NCBI GenBank assembly: GCA_037013685.1
Contig: CM072919.1
Location: 4,137,152-4,201,151, forward strand
Source: Acridotheres tristis
Taxonomy: Eukaryota; Chordata; Aves; Passeriformes; Sturnidae
DNA: 64,000 nt
Reading direction: 5' to 3'
The position numbers and the translations under genes were made by a program. Below, in pieces: positions 10,831 through 21,067 of the stretch (positions are counted from its first letter, which is position 1; every line of letters starts with the position of its first letter). The notes beneath the pieces were generated by a model. The model ran no database searches. It was not told the origin of the DNA and saw only the letters and a list, made by a program, of their open reading frames with translations.

Positions 10831-13810
10831 CTTCAGGGTCTGAGAACGGAACACCTTCACCTCCAAGCCCTGCTTCACACCTGGCCAAGCTTCAACGAGC
10901 TCCCCAAGCAAGTGTTGACAAGTCCTGCGTCACCAGCTCTGCCTCGTTTGCTTTCTGATGGCTCTCACCCAAAGAGTGAGGGAAGGAAAATAAAATCCTT
11001 TTTGTCTTCAACTTCTGAAGCCTGGCAGAAAGTGGCAAGTGATAGAAGAGCTGAAGGAATCCAGCTCTGCTGTAGTTTAGAAAAAGGGTAACAAAGACAT
11101 TTTTGATTCGCAGGATTGCTCCTCCAGGAGCTGCTCAGGCAGGGTGGAGATTTCTGCCCCTGCATCCACGCAGGCAGTGATTTATCAGGGACACCTTTCC
11201 CCCTGGCACAGAGCAGTCCCCTGCAGCCTCTCCTTCACAATTGTCTGTAACAGAGGCAGTTCCTGGCCATGGCAATGTCAGCTTGATGTAGCACCACTGA
11301 TTCCCGAGTGTGGCTTGTGCTTTCCTCAGGTGCAAATGGGAGAGACTCCAGCATCTATTTCTGCTTCCCACGGTACCCCCTGTGAAGATCAATCCTGCCT
11401 GAGCACAAGGGAGAGCTGCTCGAATTAATTCGGGCAGACAGCGTGCTCCTCCCTGCAACCAGTGCCACAGCTCTGGCATCTGCAAAGGTTCCATGTGACG
11501 CAGGAAACCTGAGCCAGGGCACAAAGACCTGATGGAGGAGGGCAGGGATGAGGAGCAGGACATGTCTGCAGACAGCACAGCCCCACGGTGTCCTGGGCTG
11601 CTCTCCTCCAGACAAGGAGGGAGTGTGATGTGGTTTGACGTGAGCAGCAGCAATGCAACCTCCCCCCAGTCTTAGAACAGCAAGTTTCCAGCTCATCACC
11701 TGCTCTCAATAGAGACAAATAGATTTAATTTCAGCCTGGGCTCCCATCAAACCAAGTTTAAGTGATCAGTGTGTGTGCACACTCGCGTGTGCATTTATAT
11801 CCCTTCCCTTTTCCCCTATTCCCTGTAATTTTGAACTCACTGGCCAATTCAGCTCTAATGTGACAGAGGCAGAGGTCTCAAAAAGGCCACATCCCAAGAG
11901 AAATGGCAAAAAATACATATTTGATCAGGATTGGCAGACACTGTAATGAAGGGAAAATCTAAATGCCATCTCAAACCTCAGTGCACACCTCCCCAGGAGG
12001 GACTGAGCCAGAGAGATCCTTGCAGCAGCTTTTCCCTGAGCCTCAGGTGCACAGAATGCTTCAAGTTCTGCTTTGGATTTCCCTCCCAAGCTGCTTCTTT
12101 CCCAGCACCCAGATGTCTCCAGAGCTGCCAGGGAAAAGTGCTCATCAGGTGAGGTGATTGTGGCCCCCCAGTCCCAAAAAGGCATCTTTAACCTTGAGAG
12201 AAACACAGATTTTGTGACTGTCTCCTTCGAAGATTCAGTGCCTCCTAACATGAACGTGTCCTTTTATCAACACACCTAAATTTGGATCGACTTCTATTAA
12301 TACCTGAGCCCCAGATCACAGATCTGCAGTAGAACTATTACTGAGTTTCTGCTGCTCTGTCCCCATGGGCAGAGCAGCCCCCCTGTGCCAGACACAACTG
12401 CCTCAACCTCAGCTCTGGCCAGAACTTCAGCAGGAATTCAGCAGGAATTCTCCTGGCCCTCCCCTGTGCCAGGACTCGATTATTTCCTGCACAAGGAAAA
12501 GCAGCTCAGTGCTCAGCTGTCAGAGCAGTGGAGGTGCCTTGAACCCCCTGTTCTCCTGCTGGGGCTCCTGGGGAAGGAGAAAACCAGAAATGCTCTGCTG
12601 AAAGTCACCAGCCACAAAACACCTCCGAGAGAGGGGCAGAGCACATAACCCAACATTGATGGCACTTGGAGGTTTAGATCTCTGTGCTGGGAGGGTCTAT
12701 GGACACAGCCAATAAAGGGTAATAGAATTTTACATCCAAATGAATCGTTTCAAGGGACAAAATGCCCTGAACAAGCCTGTACGTGGCCCTGCTCCTGTCC
12801 TGAGGAGCAGGGACAGGCATTCCCTGTGATCTGCAGAGAATATAATTGAAGAGGAGAAGCCCTGGGTGTTGCAGGCTGAACCTGTGTGTTTGTTCTTGGG
12901 GCTGCTGCCAGGAGCTGGGGCAGCTCTTCCCCTGGAGAATTTATTCTTCCTCCCAGTGCCCCTTCTTAAAACCCGGATCCTGACGCTGCCTTGTTCTGCC
13001 GAGCTCCCTGGGGGCTCACAAGGAGGAGCAGTGCATCACAGAGAGTCACTGCTCCAGCTGAGCCTTGCCCTGCCCTCCTCGCTCAATGTCTGAGCATCTC
13101 CCGGACCTGCACCCAGCAGTGACTCACATCTGGCATCTGCAGCTCCTCTGAGACCCCCAAAAGGGAAGATGAGGCACTCGGTGCTGTGTTTTGTCTCGGC
13201 AGGGCCGTTTCAAGTCCGGGCTCTGTTCCTAGGAGAGGGGCTCCCTGCGTGTGTTGTGTTTTTTTAGCCACCTACAGTGTCTGTGCAAGGGAAGGGAGGG
13301 AGAGAAGCTGCTCGGAAACCAGGCAACAGGCAGCAATTTCCAGCGTGGAGTCATCCTGACCTGACACTGAGAGGCAAAAGATGCTTGGGAGAGGAGGTTT
13401 TCCAACCCCAAGGGCACCAGGCTTGGGAAAGCTTGTTCAGGGCTGAGCCTTGGTGCAGTAAAATCCACTGGGACCTTTATTTTCCCACTCCTTCCCCCTC
13501 CTGAGATCTGGGAGAGAGGGGGGAATTAAAAACCACGGGAATTTTTCCTTTCCTCCGCTGCCAGTGCCCTCTTTGTGCTGGGGCACGGTGGCAGGTGAGG
13601 ACAGGGAGCATCCCAGGAGTCACAGCCCGCTGGAGCTTCCACCTCTCATTCCTCCTGCTCACAGGGATTCTGTGAACTCCAAGGCAGGAGAGGAGGGCAC
13701 GGCCCCCTCCCTCCACCCCACACATCTGTTTTCTTCAATCCAGCTGTGCAGGACACTCAGAACAATGGAGGTGTCTGGAGTGTGGTCAGCCCTGTGCCTC
13801 CGACCAGGCA
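10831..13810. other. Unique non-coding sequence, no gene seen
   Basis: About 3 kb without a recognisable gene or repeat. The minus frame at 11,135-11,653 (172 codons) and shorter frames show no recognisable domain. The run TGTGTGTGCACACTCGCGTGTG-like near 11,770 is a short alternating purine/pyrimidine tract. Confidence 0.55.
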
Positions 13811-14030
13811 GGAGAAAAGGAAAACATGGAACATTCTCCTCAAAAAAACCCAAACCCTGGGACTTTTAAATCGTTTTTCCAAAGAAATAATTTCTTTCTT
13901 TTCTTTGCAAAAAAAAAGTATCATGAAAGGACAAGTTTTTAATTTCAGGAACATTTGATTCTAGGATCTTCCTGAAAGCTTCAAACAAAAGTTGAGAGGG
14001 TGGTCTGGGCACTACTTTTCAATACTTTAA
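13811..14030 (+). repeat. Left arm of a 215-bp inverted repeat
   Basis: This arm begins GGAGAAAAGGAAAACATGG, passes through AAAGAAATAATTTCTT and ATGAAAGGACAAGT, and ends CTTTTCAATACTTT. Its reverse complement occurs at 15,276-15,485 with close to 90 percent identity by eye and a few small indels. The two arms enclose about 1.25 kb. I do not recognise the family. It may be an interspersed repeat present twice in opposite orientation, or the long terminal inverted repeats of one element. Confidence 0.8.
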
Positions 14031-15275
14031 AAAGAGAATTCCCACCATCCTTCGTTCCCCTTGTCATAAAAGATTTATTTCATGGTCCATTTGGAAAGCA
14101 CTGCTTTTCAGTTTTGTTGTTTTTTTCTTTCAGACTCAGAACAAACCCCACTTTTCTATAACTCCAATATTTCCTCTCCTGTGCTGAGGCACCTTCTGGC
14201 CAGCACCAGGCATGGGTGAAGCCCCAGGGCAGCAGTGAACGTGGTAATTCTCCAAGGATTTTGTTTAGAGTTTTATAGCATTACACACCAGCCTTATTGG
14301 ATTTAAATGGCTTAAATTAACTGGGTTATTTAATGGATTGTCCAGATTAGGGAGGAATCTGTGCAGGCTGTTACTTCAAGAAGAGCAGCTGCATGGGAAG
14401 AGAAGATCTCCAGGTAACATTAATATCCTGGAGGCTCACAAGTCCTGACAGGCCACTCCTGTCCTCTATTGACATTCTCTCATATGCATTTAGCCAGGTT
14501 TGTGTTTAGTTTTATAATCTCCTGAAAGTTTAATTGTTGCTTTATTCATCCATGACCTTTCCTTCTCATCTGGAGACATATTATTGCTAATCTACAAATT
14601 TCAAGAACCAGATTTATTTGCAAAACCAATTATTCTGCTATGCAAATCTCTTCTCTTCCTGCAGCCTGCCTGAACAGGGCTTTTTACCTCCACCATAATA
14701 TATAGGCACTATTCAAATATTTAAATGTAAAATTTATCTATATTTCTTTTCAAGCATGCCCAGGTTCCATGTGGTGCAAAGTTAATTAAAAATCTTTAGA
14801 ATCAAAAGCAGGCCCCCTGACCTTGATTCAGACCTGACAGACTTTAACCTCCAAAGTCCTCCCTCAAGCACGGGGGACCTGGAAGGAGCAGCAAAGTGGA
14901 AATCCCTTGGCTGTCAGTGAAATTCCAAAAACATCCAGCCCTTTGGGGTCACCCCAGTGCAGTCCCACACACACACAGAGCTGCAGGGGCTGGCCAGGAA
15001 AATGCTCAGAACAGGGGCTTTGGTGCAGATTTTTACCCCAAAACATTCCCCAGTGTCACTCCCCACGTGTCCCCAGGATTTCCTGGCCCAGTGTGGGACT
15101 CAGCTCACAGACCCTGGGACAGCCTGGGTGGAAAGGACTGGAAATTTCTTCCTGTTCCCCCCCCTTGCCATGGCCCTGAGCACCTGCAGGGGTTGGGGAT
15201 GCTGTGGGATCCAGGAACTTCATCTCCCTTCCCAAATAATCAGTGGCTATAATGCTTAACATTAGTCATTTCATT
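14031..15275. other. AT-rich block between inverted arms, possible conserved non-coding DNA
   Basis: The first two thirds (to about 14,800) are strongly AT-rich, with words such as TTATTGCTAATC, CCAATTATTCTGC and a perfect POU octamer ATGCAAAT at 14,640-14,647. The last third (14,860-15,240) is GC-richer and overlaps several short open frames of about 100 codons that look random. There is no transposase-like frame, so an autonomous transposon is unlikely. Confidence 0.4.
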
Positions 15276-15485
15276 TCAAAGTATTGAAAAGTTGTGTCCA
15301 GACCACTCGACTTTTGTTTGGGGATTTCAGAAAGATCCTAAAATCAAACGTTGCTGAAATTAAATACTTGTCCTTTCATGGGAATTTTTTGCAAAGAAAA
15401 TCAAGAAATTATTTCTTTGAAAAAGCAATTTAAAAGTCCCAGTGACTTTTTGAGGAGAATGTTCTATGTTTTCCTTTTCTCCTCC
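15276..15485 (-). repeat. Right arm of the 215-bp inverted repeat
   Basis: Reverse-complement partner of 13,811-14,030. On the plus strand it runs from CAAAGTATTGAAAAG to TTTTCCTTTTCTCC. Homology stops cleanly at both ends; beyond it the flanks differ, and no obvious target-site duplication joins the outer edges. Confidence 0.8.
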
Positions 15486-15504
15486 ACTCTGCTAACAGAG
15501 ACTC

Positions 15505-15550
15505 AGCTTTAGCTGTCCTGTGCCTCAGTTTCCCCACCTTCATCACTGCC
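15505..15550 (-). mobile_element. Possible MIR-type SINE remnant
   Basis: CCTGTGCCTCAGTTTCCCCA followed by CCTTCATCACT matches the core and 3' part of MIR as recalled, in reverse orientation. The match is strong but only about 40 bp long. It sits just outside the right inverted arm and just before the LTR. Confidence 0.42.
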
Positions 15551-15702
15551 AGGAGCACTGCCTGTTTCTGTTCACTCAGGATCTGAAGTGCCAAAAACTG
15601 CCCAAACTCACAGTCACTGTCACGTGGCTGCAGAGCATCACTACCACAATTACAGGAAAGCAAGAAATCAACATTTTATACTAAGCCTCATGATCAGGGA
15701 AG

Positions 15703-16088
15703 TGTGGGCACACACATTCCCAGAGCTGGGGAATTCCAGCTTGGGAATTCTCTCCAGGCCTGGATTTCTCCTGACTCTCAGCTCCATTCCCAGGCTGCCA
15801 AGCTGACTGCAGCTTCAGTTCGGGAGGAGTCTCCCAGGGTGACAACACGGTGACAAACAGAGTGGAATTCATCACCAACATTAACCCCTGGTGTCTGTGC
15901 CGTGGGACACATCCTGAGGTGCTGTCCCAAGGATGTTTGTCCCAATTGTCCCATCAGCTCCTGTCCTGTCCTGGCTGCACTAACACACTTTAAATCCGGG
16001 CTGGCTGTACAATAAATTGGCCTTTTTTCCCCCAGAAGAGCCCCGTGTGTGTTGCTGTCCTTTCTCTCTTTTCAGCCCAGTGACCACA
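15703..16088 (+). mobile_element. Solo LTR, ERVK-like, copy 1, with 6-bp TSD
   Basis: A 386-bp LTR begins TGTGGGCACACACATT and ends CAGCCCAGTGACCACA, so it has a 5-bp terminal inverted repeat TGTGG/CCACA. Perfect 6-bp target duplications, GGGAAG, lie at 15,697-15,702 and 16,089-16,094. Near the 3' end are TTTAAAT and an AATAAA signal (16,011-16,016), followed by a T-rich stretch, as expected around the R/U5 boundary. A 6-bp duplication is typical of class II (ERVK) integrases; the class is inferred. It is a member of a three-copy family in this window (see 29,862 and 31,679) and differs from the other two at about ten bases they share. No internal viral sequence remains. Confidence 0.88.
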
Positions 16089-16094
16089 GGGAAG

Positions 16095-18699
16095 CTCACA
16101 CAATTAAACCATAATTCAGTGCAGTGATGTCAAGGACTTTACCCATGAGCAAATTAAGGAAGCATCAGCCATGGGATTCGAGGGAGAGGCAGTGTGGGTG
16201 CCAGCCAGGGAGCAGAGACTTGCTGCTCGTGCCCCCAGCACTTACCTGGAGCTGTGGGTGCTCAGGCAGTTCCCACCTCCTGCACTGGGGCTCTGGAGCT
16301 GCCAGAACATCCCGAGCCACAGCTCAGCTTCACCAGGGGCTGCTCAGAGCCCAGGACCCACTGCTGCTCTGCTGGTGACTCTGAAATCAAAAGGGGGACA
16401 TTTTGAGTCAGAGGCACAGTAGACAGTGCAGGGCTGTATTTGCTGAGAAAGGCAATCTTTATTCTTGCCCCAACACGTGAAATGTTTGCAGTCCTAGGTG
16501 TGGAAAAAGCAGCACGAGCTGCAGATGGATCCCATGGGGACAGCAGAGCAGCCCAGACTGCAGGAGAGGCCACGGCTCCTCAGCCACCAATCCACCTGGA
16601 CCTGACTGAGGAGCAGCAGCTCCTGAGCCTTTTGCTCCAAGCTGATAAGACAGAAACAGTTCTGTATCTCACCAATAAATCACCACTATCAGGCTGATGG
16701 ACGGGGAACAACTCCAGCAGCCTTTCACTGAAACGGACTTGCTTGTGCACACGAAAACAAGAGTGGGGGTGTGAGCTGTGAGCTCCTGTCCTGTGCTGAA
16801 GCAGGGGGGGAAGGAGGATGAGGATGGTTTGCTCCTCGAAATGCAATGGGGTGAGAGCTCTGCTTTGGACATGTAAGCACAGATGGGTCTCAGCCCCTTT
16901 TCCCCGGGTACCTGCAGAGCTCAGAGGAGGGACCTGCTCCTGTCCTGGCAGCCAAACCCTCTGCCTCACCAACTCACACCCACTGGCTTCTGTAAGCATT
17001 GGCTCAAGCTTTCTATATTTCAGACACCAGTGGCTTTAAGCTGTTTTTCACAGTCTGGAGATTGTTTCTCCTGCTCAAATAATTTAGCTTTAACCCGAGG
17101 CTGTGGGCTCAATCCTTGCTGTCAAAACCCAGAGTGTAGCTTTGCATGCAGCTCCTGAGGGTATGGGGGGATACAACATGAATCTCCCTGGCTCCTTCAA
17201 AGTCTTGCAGTGCTGCTTTATGTGTGTAGAAACCGACATAAATAAGAATAAATCTGACAGGCTTTAGTCTGTGCTTCTCTGGTGTATCTGCACTGGATTT
17301 ACCCAGGTTGGTTTATATCTCACAGCATCCACAGGGGATGTTTACAGTGGGCCAGACTCCAGTAAATACTAGCAGGGATAAAGGCCAGGTAACAAAGAAT
17401 TGCAGCCCTGGGAGTCCCAGCAATCCCTGCTGGGTGCTCCCCTGGCCCAGCTCGATCCTGGCTGTGCACACAGATGTGCTTGGGGTGCCCCAGCCCCAGT
17501 GCACAGCAAACCAGGCAAGCTCTGGGAATGGAAGTTTCAATGCCAATTGTTCTGCTTTCACTGCTAGTTTCACTTCAGCTAAGAATTACTTTTTGTTCTC
17601 CTTAGCAGAGGCAAACAATACTCACAAAACCCTGCAACGGTGTCCAATTACACTCGGAGCTGGAAACATCAGAGTTTCTGGTGAGAAAAGAGGCCACAGT
17701 TCCCCTGCTGCTGTGGCTGGGCAAAAATGGGAAGTGAATGAATGACACCACTCTCAGCAAAGCCAATGATTCCAGAGCAGCTGCAGCCCAAGGTGAAGCT
17801 CAGCCTTTAGGAGGTTTATTTTAAGCTCGGACACCATTAAAATATACCAGAAACATGAATGAAACTTTCCCTTTGCGACATGTGACCGATTCTAAATGAT
17901 TCTAGGATTTTCTGGTGCCCTGCAGCTGGACTCTGGCACCTGTTTTGGGCTGGCCACAGGCACCCTGTGCTGGGACAAATGCCTCCATGAAGGTTTGCTG
18001 TAGCTGGTCACCCTCATTCTGCCAGAGTTGATATTTTCAGCTTTTCATCACAAACTCACTCTCATCTTGTCTCACAAAGCTGCTATGGAGGCAAAACTCC
18101 ACTGAAATCCCACATTTAATCTAAGTGCCTGTCTGATCCATTGACACTGAGCCCTCTGGAAAGCAGTGGGTAGCATCACTTTTCACTAATGCATATTCGG
18201 GCAACAGGAGGATTGAGCTGTGGCTTTGGTTGATGCTCCCTTGAGTGGCAAATTCAGCCAATTGCATCCAGGCAATTCTCTTCATCCCTGTCCTCTCGTT
18301 ATCCTGCACTGTGCTGACCCATCCAGGTGTGTGGACAGGCTGGGAAAGTGGATCAGATGAGAAGAAAAACAAACTCTTTTTTTTTTTTTTTTTGCTGGTT
18401 TGAGGTTCAGCCAGCTCTGTTCCACAGGTCACACACACAGAGCTGTGTCACAGCACTGCAGGCTGGGGCTGAGAGGGAGCAGGGACACCCTCAGTGAGTT
18501 CTGGTCATGGTCCCACACCATCCAGACCTGTCTTTCCAAAGCAGGTGTCACTGTCCTCCCCTCCCAAAGCCACCAGGAGCACCAGCAGCCTCTGAAATGA
18601 CATCAGCACTCAGCTCCTCTGCCAAAAACCCTGGGACACGAGATCCTTTGTCTCCACATTACACTCATCTTTTCCACGTCTTCAAATAATATGATTCTT
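16095..18699. other. Unique non-coding sequence, no gene seen
   Basis: Mixed-composition sequence with a T-run at about 18,374-18,393. No credible exon, RNA gene or interspersed repeat was recognised. The frames of 139-145 codons at 16,580-16,999 minus and 17,308-17,745 plus have no recognisable features. Confidence 0.55.
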
Positions 18700-19130
18700 G
18701 TAATTTGTCACATAGCTGGTGGTTTCCAAACATCATTTACCCAACGGGGGCTGAGGGGGGAAAGCAATTCTTCAGGTCAACTCGTGAGTCATTTGGCTTG
18801 CCAGTCAACCAAGTCTCACTCACTTGGAGACAATATATCTGAGCTATAAAACCTCAACTCGAAACATAACTCACCAAATTTAGTGAGTAGCCTGTCATCA
18901 CTGAGAGCAATGATCCTTAACCCCTTATCTAGCTCCAGGGAACCATTATCTGCAGTTGTTAATTTAAGCTTGCTTTAAGTAATAAAAAAGCATTTCTTTC
19001 TGCTAAAAATGTCTGATTCTACTGCTGCTTTATTATTCAGTTTCATACTAAGACTTTTTTAAAATTGATTTCTGTTCAAATTGACATTTAAATAAATACC
19101 TCACATACTAGCCAATTAACACAGTTACTG
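18700..19130. other. AT-rich island, possible conserved non-coding element
   Basis: AT-rich and CpG-poor from about 18,800, with words such as GTTGTTAATTTAAGC (near 18,953), TTTATTATTCAG and TTTAAAATTGATTT. There is no repeat and no open frame. Possible enhancer-type sequence, on composition alone. Confidence 0.28.
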
Positions 19131-20615
19131 GCCAAATTCCCAAGCATTCTTGCTAGCCAGGCAAGAGCTGCAGAAGCCTCTGAAAATAATGAAGCCGAGT
19201 TGAGTCCACCCTTGTTGAGCCGTGAGGATATGAAGGGTGATCCCAGCCCTTGCAGGGGGTGCCAGGCAGGGATCCCAGGGCACAGGCAGAGCTCTGGGTT
19301 CTGTGGCCTCCCCTCAGCACAGCCTCCCAAGCACAATCCTTCAAATTCTCTTTGGGTTGCACATTCCCTGTACGTTTATGTAGAGAAATAAAAACGGGCA
19401 GGTGCAATGGTGCAGTGCCTTGCAGGTTTCAGCTCCTATTCAGGAATTCATTCCTCACCGAACTGCAGTGCAGGCTGATATCACACTGATATCAGCCAGG
19501 AAGGGACCTCAAAAGAGCAACTCACCCATGGGTGACATTCCCTCACAGCTGGGGGCTCCAGCAGGATGGGAAGGGTCGGGCTGAATGCTGGACATCAGTC
19601 ACTAACATACAGAGTGGAAAAAGAACCATGCCAGAAAATAACAAAAGCAAGTCGAGCAGGTTGGGAACACAATCACCCCCAAACTTCTGAGGCTGGCACG
19701 ATGAGCACAACCCCTCGAGCAATCCATCTGTCAGCTGGGAAGATGTGATTCAGATAGTGAAGGGACTCACACTAGTGGACAGCTCTATGGGAACCAATTT
19801 ACTTGAAGAAGGAAGAAACTTTAATCAGTCAGGGTTCAAAAGGCCTGTAACTCATGTCAGAGCAGAGCAAATCTGATTGTACACACATCACAGGTGAACA
19901 AAAGATCAGAGAAGACAAAACAATTACAAGCAGATAATGAACTGGGTAGTCAGCAGCACAGACAAAGCCTCCAAAGAGTGACTCCAAGGTAACCCTGCCC
20001 CTAAGAGCAAGAAGAGCAGGACTGGCCTCACCTCCCTGTGCTGCAGCCCCCCTGAAGATGCTGTGGTTTGGGAGTCAGTGCTTTTCCAACCACCAGAATG
20101 TGAAGGAAGCCTTGAAGCCATCTCCAATTCCTCGGTTCCACAGCAGCAGCTGCTTTGGGATGGCTGCTCCTGCCCTTCCTGCTCTGCTGGAGACCTGACA
20201 CTTGCTTTGCAGGCTATGAACGATTGCTCTCCAAAGCACCAGCTCTGAAGAAATAATTGCCCCGGGGAGCCCTGAGCTGTGCTCGTGGGGAGAGGCAGAT
20301 GAGGGGAATCAGTCTCATTTTCCAGTGGAACAGCTGGGAATGTGCACACACTGTGGGTGACTGTCTCAGACGAGACAGGTTATGAGCAGCTGATAGAAGG
20401 GAATGTCTCAAACTGCTCCGTGTGCCCAGGCACAGACACCCAGCAGGACTGCAGCTCTGCTCTTCTCTGTGGAGCAGGGAAACGGAAAAGGGGAGTCTAA
20501 AATCCCCCTCTGCCAGAGGGGCTGGTGATGCCCCACACAAGGAGGATGATGTCCAGCCCCACATGGTGCTTGGGACCCTGGGGGCAGAGGCTGCAGGGGC
20601 TGTGGGAGCCTCGGT
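19131..20615. other. Unique non-coding sequence, no gene seen
   Basis: Unremarkable sequence leading to the 50-bp array. It contains one short perfect hairpin, listed separately. Confidence 0.55.
19473..19497. repeat. Perfect 11-bp inverted repeat with a 3-nt loop
   Basis: Arm GGCTGATATCA, loop CAC, arm TGATATCAGCC. The hairpin is perfect and contains two GATATC words. It is isolated, has no U-run after it, and lies in unique DNA. Confidence 0.8.
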
Positions 20616-21067
20616 GGCTGAGCAGGAGGGATTTGTGATGTTTGGGATCCTCTGTCCATGGCCCAGGCTGAGCAGGAGGGATTTGTGATGTTTGGGATCC
20701 TCTGTCCATGGCCCAGGCTGAGCAGGAGGGATTTGTGATGTTTGGGATCCTCTGTCCATGGCCCAGGCTGAGCAGGAGGGATTTGTGATGTTTGGGATCC
20801 TCTGTCCCTGGCCCAGGCTGAGCAGGAGGGATTTGTGATGTTGGATTTGTGATGTTTGGGATCCTCTGTCCATGGCCCAGGCTGAGCAGGAGGGATTTGT
20901 GATTCTGTGGGATCCTCTGTCCATGGCCCAGGCTGAGCAGGAGGGATTTGTGATTCTGTGGATTCTCTGTCCATGGCCCAGGCTGAGCAGGAGGGATTTG
21001 TGATGTTGGATTTGTGATGTTTGGGATCCTCTGTCCATGGCCCAGGCTGAGCAGGAGGGATTTGTGC
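20616..21067 (+). repeat. 50-bp minisatellite, 8 units plus a partial unit
   Basis: Units begin GGCTGAGCAGGAGGGATTTG and end CCTCTGTCCATGGCCCA. Unit starts are at 20,616, 20,666, 20,716, 20,766, 20,816, 20,880, 20,931, 20,981 and (partial) 21,045. The spacings are therefore 50, 50, 50, 50, 64, 51, 50, 64. The two 64-bp units share the same 14-bp internal duplication around ATGTTGGATTTGTG. Most units hold GGATCC and CCATGG. A minus-strand frame of 310 codons runs through it, reading a repeated SLGHGQRI-type peptide; this follows from the repeat and is not evidence of a gene. Confidence 0.96.
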
